The notes: generated by a model not told the origin, from the letters alone. Numbered from the stretch's first letter, positions 9,279-19,713 are shown. The stretch: DNA of 64,000 bases from Aliterella atlantica CENA595 (GCF_000952155.1 NZ_JYON01000010.1:62001-126000), one strand, 5' to 3'. Numbers and translations: made by a program.

Positions 9279-9575
9279 ATGTGTCCCTCCACAGATCAAG
9301 AGTCGGTTAACCAGATCCGCGATGTCACAATTAACATCCGAGCTAAACAGACTCAACGGGATTTAATAGATCGTGCAGCAGAAGTGCAAGGCAAGAGCCG
9401 CTCAGAGTTTATGCTTGAGTCAGCTTATCAAAAAGCCCAAGATGTTCTTCTAGACCGCAGTTTCTTTGGGCTAGACAAAACTAAATTTAAGCAGTTTGTA
9501 GAATTACTTGATGCACCGCCTACACGCAACGAGAAATTGCACGTACTACTAACAACTAAGTCTCCGTGGGACTAG
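9279..9575 (+). CDS. DUF1778 ribbon-helix-helix antitoxin (TacA-like)
   Basis: A 98-residue protein. The N-terminal RHH part (DVTINIRAKQTQRDLIDRAA then EVQGKSRSEFMLESA) binds operator DNA as a dimer. The C-terminal half (FFGLDKTKFKQFVELLDAPP) is the tail that wraps the toxin. It overlaps the downstream GNAT gene by 10 bp, the standard antitoxin-first operon order of TacA-TacT modules. Expected regulation is autorepression by the antitoxin-toxin complex at the promoter near 9168-9196. The pair sits between the two uppS 3' ends, so it was probably acquired or shuffled in. Confidence 0.9.
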   Translation: MCPSTDQESVNQIRDVTINIRAKQTQRDLIDRAAEVQGKSRSEFMLESAYQKAQDVLLDRSFFGLDKTKFKQFVELLDAPPTRNEKLHVLLTTKSPWD

Positions 9576-10078
9576 ATAGAGACAAGCTTCGCCCCCCTGA
9601 AAAACTCAATTCATCACATCAATTTGAGCGATTTGACTCTGGCAATACTCAGCTAGATGAATGGTTAAAACGCCGCGCTCTGAAAAATGAGTCCGAAGGG
9701 GCTTCACGCACTTATGTTCTCTGCGTTGGGGAAGTTGTTGTTGCCTACTATTGTCTTGCCAATGGAGCAATAGGGCAAACTGTTGCTACAGGTCGAGTTC
9801 GGCGCAATATGCCCGATCCAATTCCAGTTATAGTTATTGGCAGGCTGGCAGTAGATCGCAACTGGCAGGGTAGCGGGATCGGACGTGCTTTGCTGCGAGA
9901 TGCAATTCTTCGCATTCTGCAAGCTGCTGAAATCGCAGGAATAAGAGCAATTATTGTCCACGCTATCTCGGAAGAGGCGAAAAAGTTTTATCAGAAATGT
10001 GGTTTTACGGTTTCACCTGTAGAGCCAATGACTCTTATGGTGACTGTTAAAGATGCGATTGCTTCCCTTGACTTGTAA
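9566..10078 (+). CDS. GNAT toxin (TacT/AtaT-like acetyltransferase)
   Basis: A 170-residue GCN5-type acetyltransferase. Known TacT-like toxins acetylate the amino group of charged tRNA and stop translation. FERFDSGNTQLDEWLKRRAL is typical of this toxin clade, RLAVDRNWQGSGIGRALLRD contains the acetyl-CoA pyrophosphate loop (QGSGIG), and EEAKKFYQKCGF carries the usual catalytic Tyr. The start is GTG 9566, overlapping the antitoxin gene by 10 bp, which implies translational coupling. The module appears intact. Confidence 0.9.
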   Translation: MGLDRDKLRPPEKLNSSHQFERFDSGNTQLDEWLKRRALKNESEGASRTYVLCVGEVVVAYYCLANGAIGQTVATGRVRRNMPDPIPVIVIGRLAVDRNWQGSGIGRALLRDAILRILQAAEIAGIRAIIVHAISEEAKKFYQKCGFTVSPVEPMTLMVTVKDAIASLDL

Positions 10079-10214
10079 ACTTGGTAGCAACTCAAATTAT
10101 CTTTCAAGATTGGCTTTTCATTATATTAGTGAGCGATCGCTAGATAAAAATTGCTTGAGTACATTGAGCTACGGTGAGATTGTTTGAACGAGTAATAGGA
10201 AAAGCAGTCTTGCT

Positions 10215-10961
10215 CTAAACCTTACCAAAACGCCGATCGCGCTGTTGATACGAAGATAAAGCGCGGTGAAACTCCGAGCGATTAAAATCGGGCCACAATG
10301 TATCGGTCACATAGATTTCTGCATACGCCATTTGCCACAGCAGAAAGTTACTAATCCGCATTTCCCCGCTGGTACGAATAATTAAGTCAGGATCGCAAGT
10401 ATTCTTGGTGTAAAGATGACTTTCAAACAACGCTGCATCAATATCTTCTGGTTGAATTTTACCTTGTTGAACTAAATGCGCGATCGCTCGTGTCGCTTCC
10501 AAAATCTCTTGTCTGCCGCCGTAATTAGTTGCTACCGTAAACTGAATATCTTGATTGTGCTGAGTTTCCGCCATCGAGCGCTCGATTTCTGCCTGCAAAG
10601 AACGCGGTAGTACATCTAACTTGCCGACAAAATGAATTTGGACGTTTTCCTCCATCATTTCGCGCAGTTCTTGACGCAATACCCGCTGGAACAAAGTCAT
10701 CAAAAAATCAACTTCTTCCAACGGTCTATTCCAATTTTCGGTCGAAAAAGCGTAAGCAGTTAACGCCTTGACTCCCCAATCCTTACAACAACGCAACAAG
10801 TCCTTAAGCGCATCTACACCCCGCTTATGACCCATAATTCGGGGCATACCTTGACGTTTAGCCCATCTACCATTTCCATCCATAATCACCGCCACATGGT
10901 TTGGCAGTCGTTCGGGTTTTAAATCTGGCGGCAAATCTTGCATTACAATTGGCGTTTTCAT
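10215..10961 (-). CDS. uppS: Isoprenyl transferase (undecaprenyl diphosphate synthase-like)
   Basis: A 248-residue cis-prenyltransferase that condenses isopentenyl diphosphate onto farnesyl-type primers to make the C55 lipid carrier for cell-wall sugars. The signature [16 protein letters not shown] (catalytic Asp, residues ~23-38), [13 protein letters not shown] and [13 protein letters not shown] are all present. It overlaps the upstream cdaA gene by 4 bp (ATGA), so the two are translationally coupled. Part of its 3' end is duplicated at 9019-9117. Confidence 0.96.
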   Translation of the reverse strand: MKTPIVMQDLPPDLKPERLPNHVAVIMDGNGRWAKRQGMPRIMGHKRGVDALKDLLRCCKDWGVKALTAYAFSTENWNRPLEEVDFLMTLFQRVLRQELREMMEENVQIHFVGKLDVLPRSLQAEIERSMAETQHNQDIQFTVATNYGGRQEILEATRAIAHLVQQGKIQPEDIDAALFESHLYTKNTCDPDLIIRTSGEMRISNFLLWQMAYAEIYVTDTLWPDFNRSEFHRALSSYQQRDRRFGKV

Positions 10962-11881
10962 TTCTTTTTTCGCTGGCGCAATGATGGTAGACCGAATAAA
11001 CGCGAACTTAATGCTAACCCCTTAGAGCTAATTTGATTGCCCAAGCTCCTCAAACTTGGCGCAACAGCTTCGCGTTCTACCGTAGGCGAGAACCTAGTCT
11101 CCAACAGTTCTTTAAGTTTACTGCTGGTTAACGGTCTATTTAGTATTCCCCGTTCTGCCAAAGATATTGAACCTGTTTCCTCAGATACGACGACACAAAC
11201 ACAATTTTCTACCCGCTCGGTGACTCCCATTGCAGCGCGGTGGCGCGTACCTAGCTGGCGCGATGCAGTACGCTCTGACAGCGGCAAAATTATCCCTGAT
11301 GCCATAATCCGCGAACCGCGAATTAATGTCGCTCCGTCGTGCAATAGCGTCTTAGGCTGGAAAATTGTTTGAATCAGTTCCTTAGAAATTTCTGCATTTA
11401 GCTTTACGCCAGGAACAGAAAAATAGCGATCGTCGATAGGGCTATCAGTCTCCAAAATTAGTAATGCACCAATACGATTTTGCGATAGTTCTTTGACAGC
11501 ATCAACAATTTCATCAACTACACTATCAGGCTTGGGGATAGCACTATTAGAAGGATGCAACAATTGACTAAATTCGCCACGTCCTAATTGTTCCAAAAAT
11601 CGCCTAAATTCTAGTTGAAATACTACTGCCATTGCTACCGCCGAACCAACTACCAACTTTTCTAAAACAAAATTTAGTAATTGCAGGCGCAAATAACCGC
11701 TCAAAGCTGAGGCTACCATCAAGACAATAAACCCGCGTACCATCCACAGCGTTCGCCGTTCGCCAATAATCACCAACACCATGTATGTAAGCGCCAACAC
11801 CAACCCCAAATCGAGGGTGTGAAGCAACAAAGGCTGAGTCCAGCCTAAGTTTGTCAGCCATTGCTTCCACCAGTCTCTCAT
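10958..11881 (-). CDS. cdaA: Membrane diadenylate cyclase CdaA
   Basis: Makes cyclic di-AMP from two ATP. From ATG 11881 ([13 protein letters not shown]) it is 307 residues. Three N-terminal membrane helices (~20-85) precede a DisA_N/DAC domain carrying the catalytic DGA in LLHDGATLI and RHR in [10 protein letters not shown]. The frame is open 25 codons further upstream (MQRRITSLKR...), but those residues are basic and not typical, and MRDWW matches the usual CdaA start. It is coupled to uppS by a 4-bp overlap, an arrangement consistent with cell-wall and osmotic control by c-di-AMP. The C-terminal ~45 residues are a basic extension. Confidence 0.94.
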   Translation of the reverse strand: MRDWWKQWLTNLGWTQPLLLHTLDLGLVLALTYMVLVIIGERRTLWMVRGFIVLMVASALSGYLRLQLLNFVLEKLVVGSAVAMAVVFQLEFRRFLEQLGRGEFSQLLHPSNSAIPKPDSVVDEIVDAVKELSQNRIGALLILETDSPIDDRYFSVPGVKLNAEISKELIQTIFQPKTLLHDGATLIRGSRIMASGIILPLSERTASRQLGTRHRAAMGVTERVENCVCVVVSEETGSISLAERGILNRPLTSSKLKELLETRFSPTVEREAVAPSLRSLGNQISSKGLALSSRLFGLPSLRQRKKK

Positions 11882-12058
11882 CAGATTTGGATTAACCTTT
11901 TTTATGGTGAGTAGGAGTAAACGCGATCGCTTCAGCGAAGTTATCCTCCGCTGCAACGCCTGCTCTTGAGCGGCAAATTTGAGGAAATTTGCCCTCTACT
12001 AGCAATAGTTAACGAGAAATAGCAGCATTGCGCTCAAAATGGCTATTTCCCTACCTGA

Positions 12059-13468
12059 TTAATTACTCAATCTTGCTGGCAAGCGATCTTGGCGAATCAA
12101 GTCTTGATAAGTTTCTCGCTGCACAATTAAGTTTGCTTCGCCTCCATTGACTAATACTGCCGCAGGTCGCGGCAAACGGTTATAGTTTGATGCCATGCTG
12201 TAATTGTAAGCACCTGTTGCCATGACGACGAGAATATCCCCTACATTTGTCTGAGGCAATGTTGCATCTTTAATTAAAATGTCTCCAGATTCGCAGTGCT
12301 TTCCAGCAACTGTAACTTTTTGACTTTGAGGAGCAGACATCCGGTTTGCCACTACGGCGCGATATAGAGATTGATAAGTAATCGGGCGAGGATTATCAGA
12401 CATTCCCCCATCTACAGCAATATAAGTGCGAATTTCGGGAATTTCTTTGGTCGAACCGATAGTATAGGCAGTGACGCAAGCCGAACCAATGAGCGATCGC
12501 CCTGGTTCGCATAGTAATTTAGGTAATGGGATATTCTCGGCGCTGCAAGCATCTTTGACGCTGTAGCACACAGTTTTTACCCACTCGTCAATGCTTGGGG
12601 GATCGTCTGATTCTGTATAGCGAATACCCAAGCCACCACCAACGTTTAATTCACTAATTTGCAATCCGTAGGTGCTAGCTTTTTTCAACCACCCAACAAT
12701 AACTGCACCTAAATCTTGATGCGGTTGCAGTTCAAAAATCTGCGAACCAATATGAGCGTGCAATCCCACGCAATTTAAACTAGGTTGCTTTTGAATATAA
12801 GCAAATACATCGTCTAACTGGTTGGGATCGAAACCAAATTTGCTGTCTAAATGCCCTGTGCGGATATATTCGTGCGTATGACACTCAATTCCTGGAGTTA
12901 GGCGCAACATAATCCGAATGGGATTAGTTAGCTCGTTAATGCTTGCTATAACAACCAAATTGTGCAGTTCTTGCCAATTGTCAACAACAATCGTACAACT
13001 AGCAGAAATTGCCAAATTTAGTTCATCTTTAGACTTATTATTGCCATGCAAGTACAACTTATCGGCTGTTACTCCTGCTTCTAAAGCAGTGTAGAGTTCG
13101 CCCCCCGATACTACATCAATGCCCAAACCTTCGGAAAAAGCGATCGCGCAAACAGCCAAACAATTCCAAGCTTTTGAAGCATACAATACCTGTGACGATC
13201 CAGGATAATACTTCTGCATCGCTGCAACATACTGACGGCAAGCTGTACGCAGCGTTTCTTCGTCTAATATATATAATGGCGAACCAAACTGCTGCACTAA
13301 CTCGCTGACATCGCAACAACCAATTTCTAAGCAATCTTGGCTGTTGACTTTGGCGCTAAGAGGTAAAAGGTGTTGGTTCGGGGAAGAAGTTACTGGAGTA
13401 TTTGCTAATTTAGGTAAATAATGCTTACCAGAATTTTCTTGTTCTACTGGGTCAAACGTCGATACCAT
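12059..13468 (-). CDS. lysA: Diaminopimelate decarboxylase
   Basis: PLP-dependent enzyme that converts meso-diaminopimelate to L-lysine plus CO2. The 469 residues are typical for the cyanobacterial protein. LYASKAWN carries the PLP lysine; GVDVVSGGEL-like (GIDVVSGGEL), HIGSQIFE, NVGGGLGI, CEPGRSL and MATGAYNYSMASNYNR are family motifs of the fold-III decarboxylases. The first ~40 residues are a low-complexity extension. The gene is monocistronic in this window, with divergent rimI upstream. Confidence 0.96.
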   Translation of the reverse strand: MVSTFDPVEQENSGKHYLPKLANTPVTSSPNQHLLPLSAKVNSQDCLEIGCCDVSELVQQFGSPLYILDEETLRTACRQYVAAMQKYYPGSSQVLYASKAWNCLAVCAIAFSEGLGIDVVSGGELYTALEAGVTADKLYLHGNNKSKDELNLAISASCTIVVDNWQELHNLVVIASINELTNPIRIMLRLTPGIECHTHEYIRTGHLDSKFGFDPNQLDDVFAYIQKQPSLNCVGLHAHIGSQIFELQPHQDLGAVIVGWLKKASTYGLQISELNVGGGLGIRYTESDDPPSIDEWVKTVCYSVKDACSAENIPLPKLLCEPGRSLIGSACVTAYTIGSTKEIPEIRTYIAVDGGMSDNPRPITYQSLYRAVVANRMSAPQSQKVTVAGKHCESGDILIKDATLPQTNVGDILVVMATGAYNYSMASNYNRLPRPAAVLVNGGEANLIVQRETYQDLIRQDRLPARLSN

Positions 13469-13559
13469 AGCTTTGAAAAATAATCCTTAATCTAAAATTT
13501 ACAAGTAGCAATAGATTTCATTTCTTTAGTGTACTAAGCACTCGTCCCAGATTTATCAG

Positions 13560-14156
13560 GTGAATTTATTAATTCTTAATCGTTTAACCGCAGAAAAGCT
13601 CAATGCTGTAGTAGAACTAGATCGTTTGTGTTTCGGCGGTCTATGGACGCTAGAAGGCTACCAAAGAGAAGTAGATAGTTCTCATAGCGACTTATTTGGT
13701 TTATTTTTGCCATTTTCATCTTTACTCGTGGGATTTGGCTGTTTGTGGTCGATTGTTGATGAAGCGCATATTACAATTTTGGCGGTTCACCCCGAACATC
13801 AACGCCAAGGACTAGGACAAGCTATACTTGTCGCTTTACTTTGGTCGGCTAATCAGCGCGGCTTAGAACGTGCCAGTTTAGAAGTTCGTGCTTCTAACGA
13901 AAGTGCGATCGCTTTGTACCAAAAATTTGGCTTTAAAACTGCCGGACGGCGGCGGAAATACTACCAAGATACAGGCGAAGATGCCCTAATTTTATGGCGG
14001 GGTGACTTGCAAGCACCCGAATTTACCAATACTTTAGCAACTTGGCAGCAGGAAACTAGCGATCTCATTTTTCAATCTACAGGTTATCAACTACAACTCG
14101 ATTTGCCAGAGTGGGGAGCAGGGGAGCCAGCGCCGTGTGGGGGTTCCCCCCATTGA
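13560..14156 (+). CDS. rimI: Ribosomal protein S18-alanine N-acetyltransferase (RimI-type GNAT)
   Basis: A GNAT enzyme. The acetyl-CoA loop is VHPEHQRQGLGQAIL, followed by LEVRASNESAIALYQKFGFK and RRKYYQDTGEDALIL, the pattern of RimI, which acetylates the N terminus of ribosomal protein S18. The start is GTG 13560; no ATG is available before the fold begins. The last ~10 residues (EPAPCGGSPH) and the stop are encoded by a dispersed hairpin repeat at 14126-14166, so the native C terminus was probably shorter or different. The precise substrate is assigned by family only. Confidence 0.85.
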   Translation: MNLLILNRLTAEKLNAVVELDRLCFGGLWTLEGYQREVDSSHSDLFGLFLPFSSLLVGFGCLWSIVDEAHITILAVHPEHQRQGLGQAILVALLWSANQRGLERASLEVRASNESAIALYQKFGFKTAGRRRKYYQDTGEDALILWRGDLQAPEFTNTLATWQQETSDLIFQSTGYQLQLDLPEWGAGEPAPCGGSPH

Positions 14157-14166
14157 GGCGACTGGC
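14126..14166. repeat. Dispersed hairpin repeat overlapping the rimI 3' end
   Basis: Imperfect palindrome: GCCAGCGCC at the left and GGCGACTGGC at the right, around a G/C-rich core (GGGGGTTCCCCCC). It encodes the rimI stop codon (TGA 14154-14156). G-rich text of the same style (GGGGAGCAGGGGAG) flanks it. Confidence 0.75.
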
Positions 14167-14544
14167 GTGGAGCAGGGGAGGCAGGGGGAGGAAAAGTCAA
14201 TATTTTTCCTGGTAATTAGGGGCAATAAGTATATAAATTGGATAATATAGCTAGATTTATTTGGACTTGCTCATGTATACTTTAGACTGCTTAAGCTGAG
14301 GCGAATTTTCTCTTAAAAAGCTAGTAGTAAGTAGGCGATCGCTGGTAACTTTATTTAATGGCGGTTGAAACTAATTTTATGAGTACAATTACTTAAAAAC
14401 AGCGATAAATTCAACAAAAAATAAAAAATTCTTCCCAAGAGGGGGGTAAACCGTACTGGTTGTAGCTATTATCATAAGACAGCCAGAAATATAGCCTATG
14501 CTAAAATCAGCGTACTGGCAAGACTCAGGGGAATCGAAAACGCT
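14167..14544. other. Intergenic leader of clpC
   Basis: A 378-bp gap without a supported gene. It starts with a G-rich stretch (14168-14195) and continues A+T-rich with one HIP1 octamer (14336). It must hold the clpC promoter; I cannot assign boxes with confidence. A minus-strand 76-codon frame (14389-14619) overlaps clpC and looks like chance. Confidence 0.6.
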
Positions 14545-17019
14545 ATGTTTGAACGCTTCACAGAAAAAGCCATTAAGGTGATCATGCTGGCCCAGGAAGA
14601 AGCCCGTCGCCTGGGTCACAACTTCGTAGGTACAGAACAGATCCTCCTGGGTCTGATTGGCGAAGGTACGGGCGTAGCAGCTAAGGTACTTCGTTCTATG
14701 GGTGTCAATCTCAAAGATGCCCGAATTGAAGTCGAAAAGATCATCGGACGTGGATCGGGTTTTGTTGCCGTAGAAATTCCTTTTACCCCCAGGGCAAAAC
14801 GGGTATTGGAGCTTTCTTTAGAGGAAGCGCGGCAACTAGGACACAATTATATCGGTACGGAACACTTGCTACTCGGTCTAATTCGCGAAGGCGAAGGCGT
14901 TGCAGCAAGAGTATTGGAAAACTTGGGCGTTGACTTATCGAAAGTTCGCACTCAAGTAATTCGGATGCTAGGAGAAACGGCTGAAGTCACAACCGCCGGA
15001 CAAGCAGGAAGAACAAAAACGCCTACATTGGACGAATTTGGCTCGAACCTGACGCAAATGGCAGCAGATGGCAAGCTAGATCCAGTAGTCGGTCGGGCTA
15101 AAGAAATCGAACGGGTAATTCAGATATTGGGTCGCAGAACAAAAAATAACCCAGTATTGATTGGCGAACCAGGTGTAGGTAAAACAGCTATAGCTGAAGG
15201 TCTAGCATCTCGGATTGCCAATAAAGATATTCCCGATATTCTAGAAGAAAAGCGCGTAGTTACTCTTGATATCGGCTTGTTAGTAGCAGGTACGAAGTAT
15301 CGAGGTGAATTTGAAGAACGCCTGAAAAAAATCATGGACGAAATCCGTTCGGCGGGGAACGTGATTTTGGTAATTGATGAGGTACATACTCTAATTGGTG
15401 CAGGCGCAGCAGAAGGCGCAATCGATGCTGCGAACATTCTCAAGCCAGCATTGGCAAGAGGTGAATTGCAGTGCATCGGTGCAACAACCCTAGACGAATA
15501 CCGCAAGCATATCGAAAGAGATGCCGCACTAGAACGCCGCTTCCAGCCTGTAATGGTAGGCGAACCATCAGTAGATGAAACTATCGAGATATTGTACGGA
15601 CTGCGCGATCGCTACGAGCAGCACCACAAACTCAAAATCTCTGATGAGGCTCTAGTCGCCGCCGCCAAACTATCAGATCGATATATTAGCGATCGCTATT
15701 TGCCAGACAAGGCAATCGATTTGATCGATGAAGCAGGTTCGAGAGTACGGCTAATTAATTCAGCATTGCCACCCGCAGCCAAAGAACTCGACAAAGAACT
15801 GCGTCAAGTCTTGAAAGAAAAAGACGATGCAGTACGCGGTCAAGACTTTGCCAAAGCTGGAGAATTGCGCGATCGCGAAATGGAAATCAAAGGCGAAATC
15901 CGTTCGCTCTCGCAAAATAAAGCAACCGCAAACCGCCCCGAAGGCGAAGATTCACCAGTTGTAACAGAAGAAGACATCGCTCACATTGTTGCTTCTTGGA
16001 CTGGCGTACCAGTTAATAAACTAACTGAGTCTGAGTCTGAGAAACTGTTGCACATGGAAGACACCTTACACCAGCGCTTGATCGGTCAAGAAGAAGCTGT
16101 AAGAGCCGTTTCCAAGGCAATTCGCCGCGCGCGTGTTGGTTTGAAGAACCCCAACCGTCCGATCGCAAGTTTCGTGTTCTCAGGACCTACAGGGGTAGGA
16201 AAAACTGAGCTAACGAAGGCATTGGCAGCCTACTTCTTCGGCTCAGAAGATGCAATGATCCGGCTAGATATGTCTGAGTACATGGAACGCCATACAGTAT
16301 CTAAGTTGATTGGTTCGCCACCGGGATACGTAGGCTACAACGAAGGCGGTCAGTTAACTGAAGCTGTACGTCGTCGTCCTTACACAGTGGTGCTATTTGA
16401 CGAAATTGAAAAAGCCCACCCTGATGTTTTCAATATGCTATTGCAAATATTGGAAGACGGTCGGTTAACGGATGCTAAAGGTCGGACTGTAGACTTCAAG
16501 AATACGTTGCTGATTTTAACTTCTAATATCGGTTCTAAGGTAATTGAAAAAGGTGCGGCTGGCTTAGGATTTGAGTTAGGGCAAGACGTAGCCGAATCTC
16601 AGTACAACCGGATTAAGTCGCTAGTTAACGAAGAACTCAAGCAATACTTCCGTCCTGAGTTCCTCAACCGACTCGACGAAATCATCGTCTTCCGTCAGTT
16701 GAACAAAGATGAAGTCAAGGAAATTGCCGACATCATGCTCAAAGAGGTGTTCGGTCGCTTGACTGAAAAGGGCATTACCTTAGAAGTTACCGAACGCTTT
16801 AAAGACCGTCTAGTAGACGAGGGTTATAACCCCAGCTACGGTGCTAGACCTTTACGTAGAGCAATTATGCGCCTATTAGAAGATAGCCTAGCTGAGGAAA
16901 TGCTGTCAGGTCGGATCAAAGATGGCGATACTGCTGTAGTTGATGTTGATGAGACTGGTACTGTTAAGGTAGCTTCCGAGCAAAGACGCGAGTTATTGCC
17001 TCAAGCAGTAGATTCGTAA
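14545..17019 (+). CDS. clpC: ATP-dependent Clp protease ATP-binding subunit ClpC
   Basis: AAA+ unfoldase that feeds proteins to ClpP-type proteases and, in cyanobacteria, is essential. Its 824 residues hold two N-terminal Clp repeats ([34 protein letters not shown]), AAA-1 with Walker A GEPGVGKT, a UVR/middle region (~residues 420-455), AAA-2 with [10 protein letters not shown] and LFDEIEKAH, and a C-terminal D2-small domain ([20 protein letters not shown]). All motifs are intact. The gene is monocistronic, with a strong terminator at 17044-17095. Confidence 0.98.
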   Translation: MFERFTEKAIKVIMLAQEEARRLGHNFVGTEQILLGLIGEGTGVAAKVLRSMGVNLKDARIEVEKIIGRGSGFVAVEIPFTPRAKRVLELSLEEARQLGHNYIGTEHLLLGLIREGEGVAARVLENLGVDLSKVRTQVIRMLGETAEVTTAGQAGRTKTPTLDEFGSNLTQMAADGKLDPVVGRAKEIERVIQILGRRTKNNPVLIGEPGVGKTAIAEGLASRIANKDIPDILEEKRVVTLDIGLLVAGTKYRGEFEERLKKIMDEIRSAGNVILVIDEVHTLIGAGAAEGAIDAANILKPALARGELQCIGATTLDEYRKHIERDAALERRFQPVMVGEPSVDETIEILYGLRDRYEQHHKLKISDEALVAAAKLSDRYISDRYLPDKAIDLIDEAGSRVRLINSALPPAAKELDKELRQVLKEKDDAVRGQDFAKAGELRDREMEIKGEIRSLSQNKATANRPEGEDSPVVTEEDIAHIVASWTGVPVNKLTESESEKLLHMEDTLHQRLIGQEEAVRAVSKAIRRARVGLKNPNRPIASFVFSGPTGVGKTELTKALAAYFFGSEDAMIRLDMSEYMERHTVSKLIGSPPGYVGYNEGGQLTEAVRRRPYTVVLFDEIEKAHPDVFNMLLQILEDGRLTDAKGRTVDFKNTLLILTSNIGSKVIEKGAAGLGFELGQDVAESQYNRIKSLVNEELKQYFRPEFLNRLDEIIVFRQLNKDEVKEIADIMLKEVFGRLTEKGITLEVTERFKDRLVDEGYNPSYGARPLRRAIMRLLEDSLAEEMLSGRIKDGDTAVVDVDETGTVKVASEQRRELLPQAVDS

Positions 17020-17043
17020 CTGTTTCTGGTTCTGTACAGATAT

Positions 17044-17095
17044 AAAAATAGCTACGTGGTAGGTTGACGCTTGCCACGTAGCTTTTTGTTTTTTG
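17044..17095 (+). terminator. Rho-independent terminator of clpC
   Basis: AAAAATAGCTACGTGG pairs with CCACGTAGCTTTTT across a 14-nt loop, and the stem is followed by TTTTTGTTTTTT. It lies 25-75 bp after the clpC stop. The left A-run could also let it serve the convergent site-2 protease gene. Confidence 0.9.
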
Positions 17096-17121
17096 CGGTA
17101 GGCTGAAGACGTTGCAGTGTG

Positions 17122-17144
17122 GAGACGTTGCACTGCAACGTCTC
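17122..17144. repeat. Perfect 23-bp palindromic repeat (GAGACGTTGCA arms)
   Basis: GAGACGTTGCA, one C, then TGCAACGTCTC. The adjacent TAC continues the symmetry almost perfectly. The right edge forms the stop codon (TAG, 17146-17144 on minus) of the site-2 protease gene. A partial extra copy (GACGTTGCAGTG) is at 17108. Confidence 0.85.
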
Positions 17145-18346
17145 TACAGGTCGTTGGTGACTGATTTGGCGATCGCTGCTAATTGCAATCCTGGGGGATA
17201 ACTACCTTCTTCTTTGACTCGCTTGATATCTGCTTCGGCGAAGGGCTTGTTTAGTTTTTCGCCTACAGTTCTCACAATATCGCCTCGATCGATTACTCCT
17301 GCTACCGCACCTGCGGGAGATAACACAGTAACGCGCGGTAATTGCTTGGTTTCTAACTGGTTTATAACTGCGACTATTGGCGTTGACTCGTTGACTGTAG
17401 GAATATCTGATAATGGATGCAATATATCGTTTACAGTCTTATATTCCCACTCGCTACGTTCAATTGTCCGCAAATCGTCTATCGCTACTATTCCTCGGTA
17501 ACGTCCGTCAGAAGCGGCAAAATAAGTCTCTGGCGCTGTAGTTTGCAGCAAGTACGAGTCAGCAAAAGAACGCAAAGTTTGGTCAGCATCAATCACGCGA
17601 AAATCTTTGCTAGCAGCATCAGCAGCAACTATTTTGAGCAAAGTTTCTTGAACGATAGTCACGCGCTCGTAAGCGCTAGCATTGCGGATACCAAACCACC
17701 CTAATAAAGCAATCCACAAGCCTGTAATTAATTGACCTGTAAAGAAGTCTACAGCTAAACCTGCAGCGATCGCCATCCAACCTAAAACTTGTCCGCCCCG
17801 CGCCGCCCAGCGTACTGCTTTAAAGCGATCGCCTGTAGCTTTCCAAATTGCTGCTTTAAATACTTGTCCGCCATCTAAGGGCAAGCCAGGAATTAAGTTA
17901 AATAGTGCCAAAACTAAGTTAATTCGGGCTAAATCTCCGCTCATTTGGCTGACTAAACTATTTACAGGCAAGGCAAGACTTAGCAATATCAGCAATATAG
18001 ATAAACCAATACTAACTGCAGGTCCAGCGATCGCAACTTGAAATGCTCCACCTGGGGTTTTCGATTCTTCTTCTATCGCCGCGATCCCACCAAAGAAAAA
18101 TAGTGTAATTGAATTAACTTTAATTCCTTGCGCTCTAGCTACTAAACTATGACCTAGTTCGTGCAACAACACCGAACCAAATAAGAGCAAAGCCATTACT
18201 AGCCCTGCACTCCAAGCTAAAACACTGCCCCATTGGGTATAAGCAACGCCAAAGTTAATAGTTGCGATCGCAACTATCCCAAACCATAAAGGATCTAAAT
18301 ATAAAGGTATTTCAAATAAAGATCCAACTCGCCAACTCGTTTGCAT
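17144..18346 (-). CDS. Site-2 protease family membrane metalloprotease with CBS pair
   Basis: A 400-residue M50 intramembrane zinc protease. VLLHELGHSLVARAQGI gives the HExxH zinc site; NLIPGLPLDGGQVFKA supplies the NPxPLDGG-like second motif with the third zinc ligand. About five to six membrane segments span residues 15-215. A C-terminal CBS pair (residues ~245-375; LRSFADSYLL, LPRVTVLSPAGAVAGVIDRG) probably binds adenine nucleotides and gates activity. Such proteins release membrane-held regulators by cutting within the bilayer; the substrate is unknown. It converges on clpC. Confidence 0.93.
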   Translation of the reverse strand: MQTSWRVGSLFEIPLYLDPLWFGIVAIATINFGVAYTQWGSVLAWSAGLVMALLLFGSVLLHELGHSLVARAQGIKVNSITLFFFGGIAAIEEESKTPGGAFQVAIAGPAVSIGLSILLILLSLALPVNSLVSQMSGDLARINLVLALFNLIPGLPLDGGQVFKAAIWKATGDRFKAVRWAARGGQVLGWMAIAAGLAVDFFTGQLITGLWIALLGWFGIRNASAYERVTIVQETLLKIVAADAASKDFRVIDADQTLRSFADSYLLQTTAPETYFAASDGRYRGIVAIDDLRTIERSEWEYKTVNDILHPLSDIPTVNESTPIVAVINQLETKQLPRVTVLSPAGAVAGVIDRGDIVRTVGEKLNKPFAEADIKRVKEEGSYPPGLQLAAIAKSVTNDL

Positions 18347-18668
18347 GGCATTTCCTTAAAATTAGATATTTTCAGGCAACAATTCATACCTTGCAGCAAT
18401 TGTCAAGTATAATCTTTAGGAATTTTCCTAAAAGTAATACAAGCAGTATGAAGCCTCTAATTTCTAGAATAGACAATTACAGTTAGAGAGGGTAATCTGC
18501 GATGATTCGAGGAATCCGTACTTGAAAAAAAAAGTTACAAGTCCTAAATCCCAAGTTTTGGTCATCACAACTATTTGACGTTGTACTTGCAAAAAATAGT
18601 TTCAAGTTCTGAATCTTAGGTTTTAGTTCAAAAAACTCAAAACTCAAAACTCAAAACTATTTTCAAGG
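18347..18668. other. Intergenic region between psaK and site-2 protease
   Basis: A 322-bp gap. At 18627-18659 there is a short tandem repeat of the 8-mer AACTCAAA (about four units), typical of cyanobacterial short tandem repeats. The rest is A+T-rich and should include the site-2 protease promoter. I see no gene. Confidence 0.6.
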
Positions 18669-18950
18669 TTACTTGAGAACGCCGATATTAGTTAGTCCTA
18701 GAACAGCACCAATACCGAGAATATGACCGAAGCTCATTGCAGCTAGGAAAGTACCAACGCTGGGATTATTGAATAGCGACGGAAAAGGTAAAGGCATCTT
18801 AGGACCAACTTGAGGATAGCGGATAGTCCGACCAGCGACGAATAAAATAAATAGGCTAACGCCAACGATAATACCTGTACCCGTCCAACTCCACCGCAAG
18901 GTGTCAGGAACGGTTGGCTGGACTGCTGCTAGTAGCATGAAGTTAATCAA
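18669..18950 (-). CDS. psaK: Photosystem I reaction centre subunit PsaK
   Basis: A 93-residue thylakoid membrane protein with two hydrophobic helices ([18 protein letters not shown], residues ~27-44; [19 protein letters not shown], ~67-86). The [20 protein letters not shown] loop and the SFGH segment are typical of PsaK, a peripheral PSI subunit that holds chlorophyll and helps energy transfer from antenna. The N-terminal ~8 residues are probably removed. The leader before ATG 18950 is A-rich with a GGAG-like site (aggag in the minus sense). Confidence 0.95.
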   Translation of the reverse strand: MINFMLLAAVQPTVPDTLRWSWTGTGIIVGVSLFILFVAGRTIRYPQVGPKMPLPFPSLFNNPSVGTFLAAMSFGHILGIGAVLGLTNIGVLK

Positions 18951-19062
18951 GGTGCTTTCTCCTGAAAAAAAAGGATATTAACAATTTAAGGATTATCAAA
19001 ATTAGTCAACCAAAGACTACTATCTGTTTAAAAAGTTAATTAAATTTTTGATACAAATTGCA

Positions 19063-19713
19063 ATGCGAGTTAAAATTTGCGGAATTACTCAACCAGAACA
19101 AGGAAAAGCGATCGCCCAATTAGGAGCGACTACCCTAGGATTTATCTGCGTTTCAGCTTCACCGCGTTACGTAACTTGCCAGCAAATCCGAGCAGTAGTA
19201 GAACAGTTACCAGACAATATCGAGCGCATCGGCGTATTTGCCAACGCTACGGTAGAAGAAATCTATCAAGTGTTTGCTGATTCTGGGTTAACAGGCGTGC
19301 AATTACACGGCGACGAGTCTCCAGAATATTGCTTGAAGTTGCGCCAAGTTTTACCCAATACAGAAATTATCAAAGCGCTGAGAGTAAAAAACTCCCAAGC
19401 GCTAGAACAGATAGATATATACACTAATTGCGTTGACACGCTACTTTTAGATGCTTATCATCCTCAGCAATTAGGCGGTACAGGTAAAACTTTAGATTGG
19501 AATACTTTAGAGACATTTAACCCGCAAATTCCTTGGTTATTAGCTGGGGGTTTAACACCAGACAATATCTTAAATGCTCTAAGTCAAGTCATACCACATG
19601 GTATTGACTTATCTAGCGGTGTAGAAATCGCCCCAGGAGACAAGGATTTGCGAAAAGTTGCGCGGCTATTTGAGCAACTAGGAGACGGGGAGAGTTTAAT
19701 TCGTAATTCGTAA
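19063..19713 (+). CDS. trpF: Phosphoribosylanthranilate isomerase
   Basis: Tryptophan pathway enzyme that isomerises phosphoribosylanthranilate to CdRP on a TIM barrel. From ATG 19063 ([10 protein letters not shown], the usual start) it is 216 residues. KICGIT holds the catalytic Cys; [19 protein letters not shown] and [10 protein letters not shown] are family motifs, with a catalytic Asp in DLSSGVE. A TTG at 19048 would add five residues and is unlikely. The terminal IRNS and the TAA stop come from a tandem AATTCGT repeat. Confidence 0.96.
   Translation: MRVKICGITQPEQGKAIAQLGATTLGFICVSASPRYVTCQQIRAVVEQLPDNIERIGVFANATVEEIYQVFADSGLTGVQLHGDESPEYCLKLRQVLPNTEIIKALRVKNSQALEQIDIYTNCVDTLLLDAYHPQQLGGTGKTLDWNTLETFNPQIPWLLAGGLTPDNILNALSQVIPHGIDLSSGVEIAPGDKDLRKVARLFEQLGDGESLIRNS

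Noticed and set aside
9704..9961. 85-codon - frame within the GNAT toxin gene
   Set aside because: Cys/Asn/Ser-rich shadow of a clear acetyltransferase.
10958..11956. Longer cdaA start at 11956
   Set aside because: The extra 25 residues are basic and atypical; MRDWW at 11881 fits the known N terminus of the family.
14389..14619. 76-codon - frame over the clpC start
   Set aside because: It overlaps clpC antisense and has no recognisable features.
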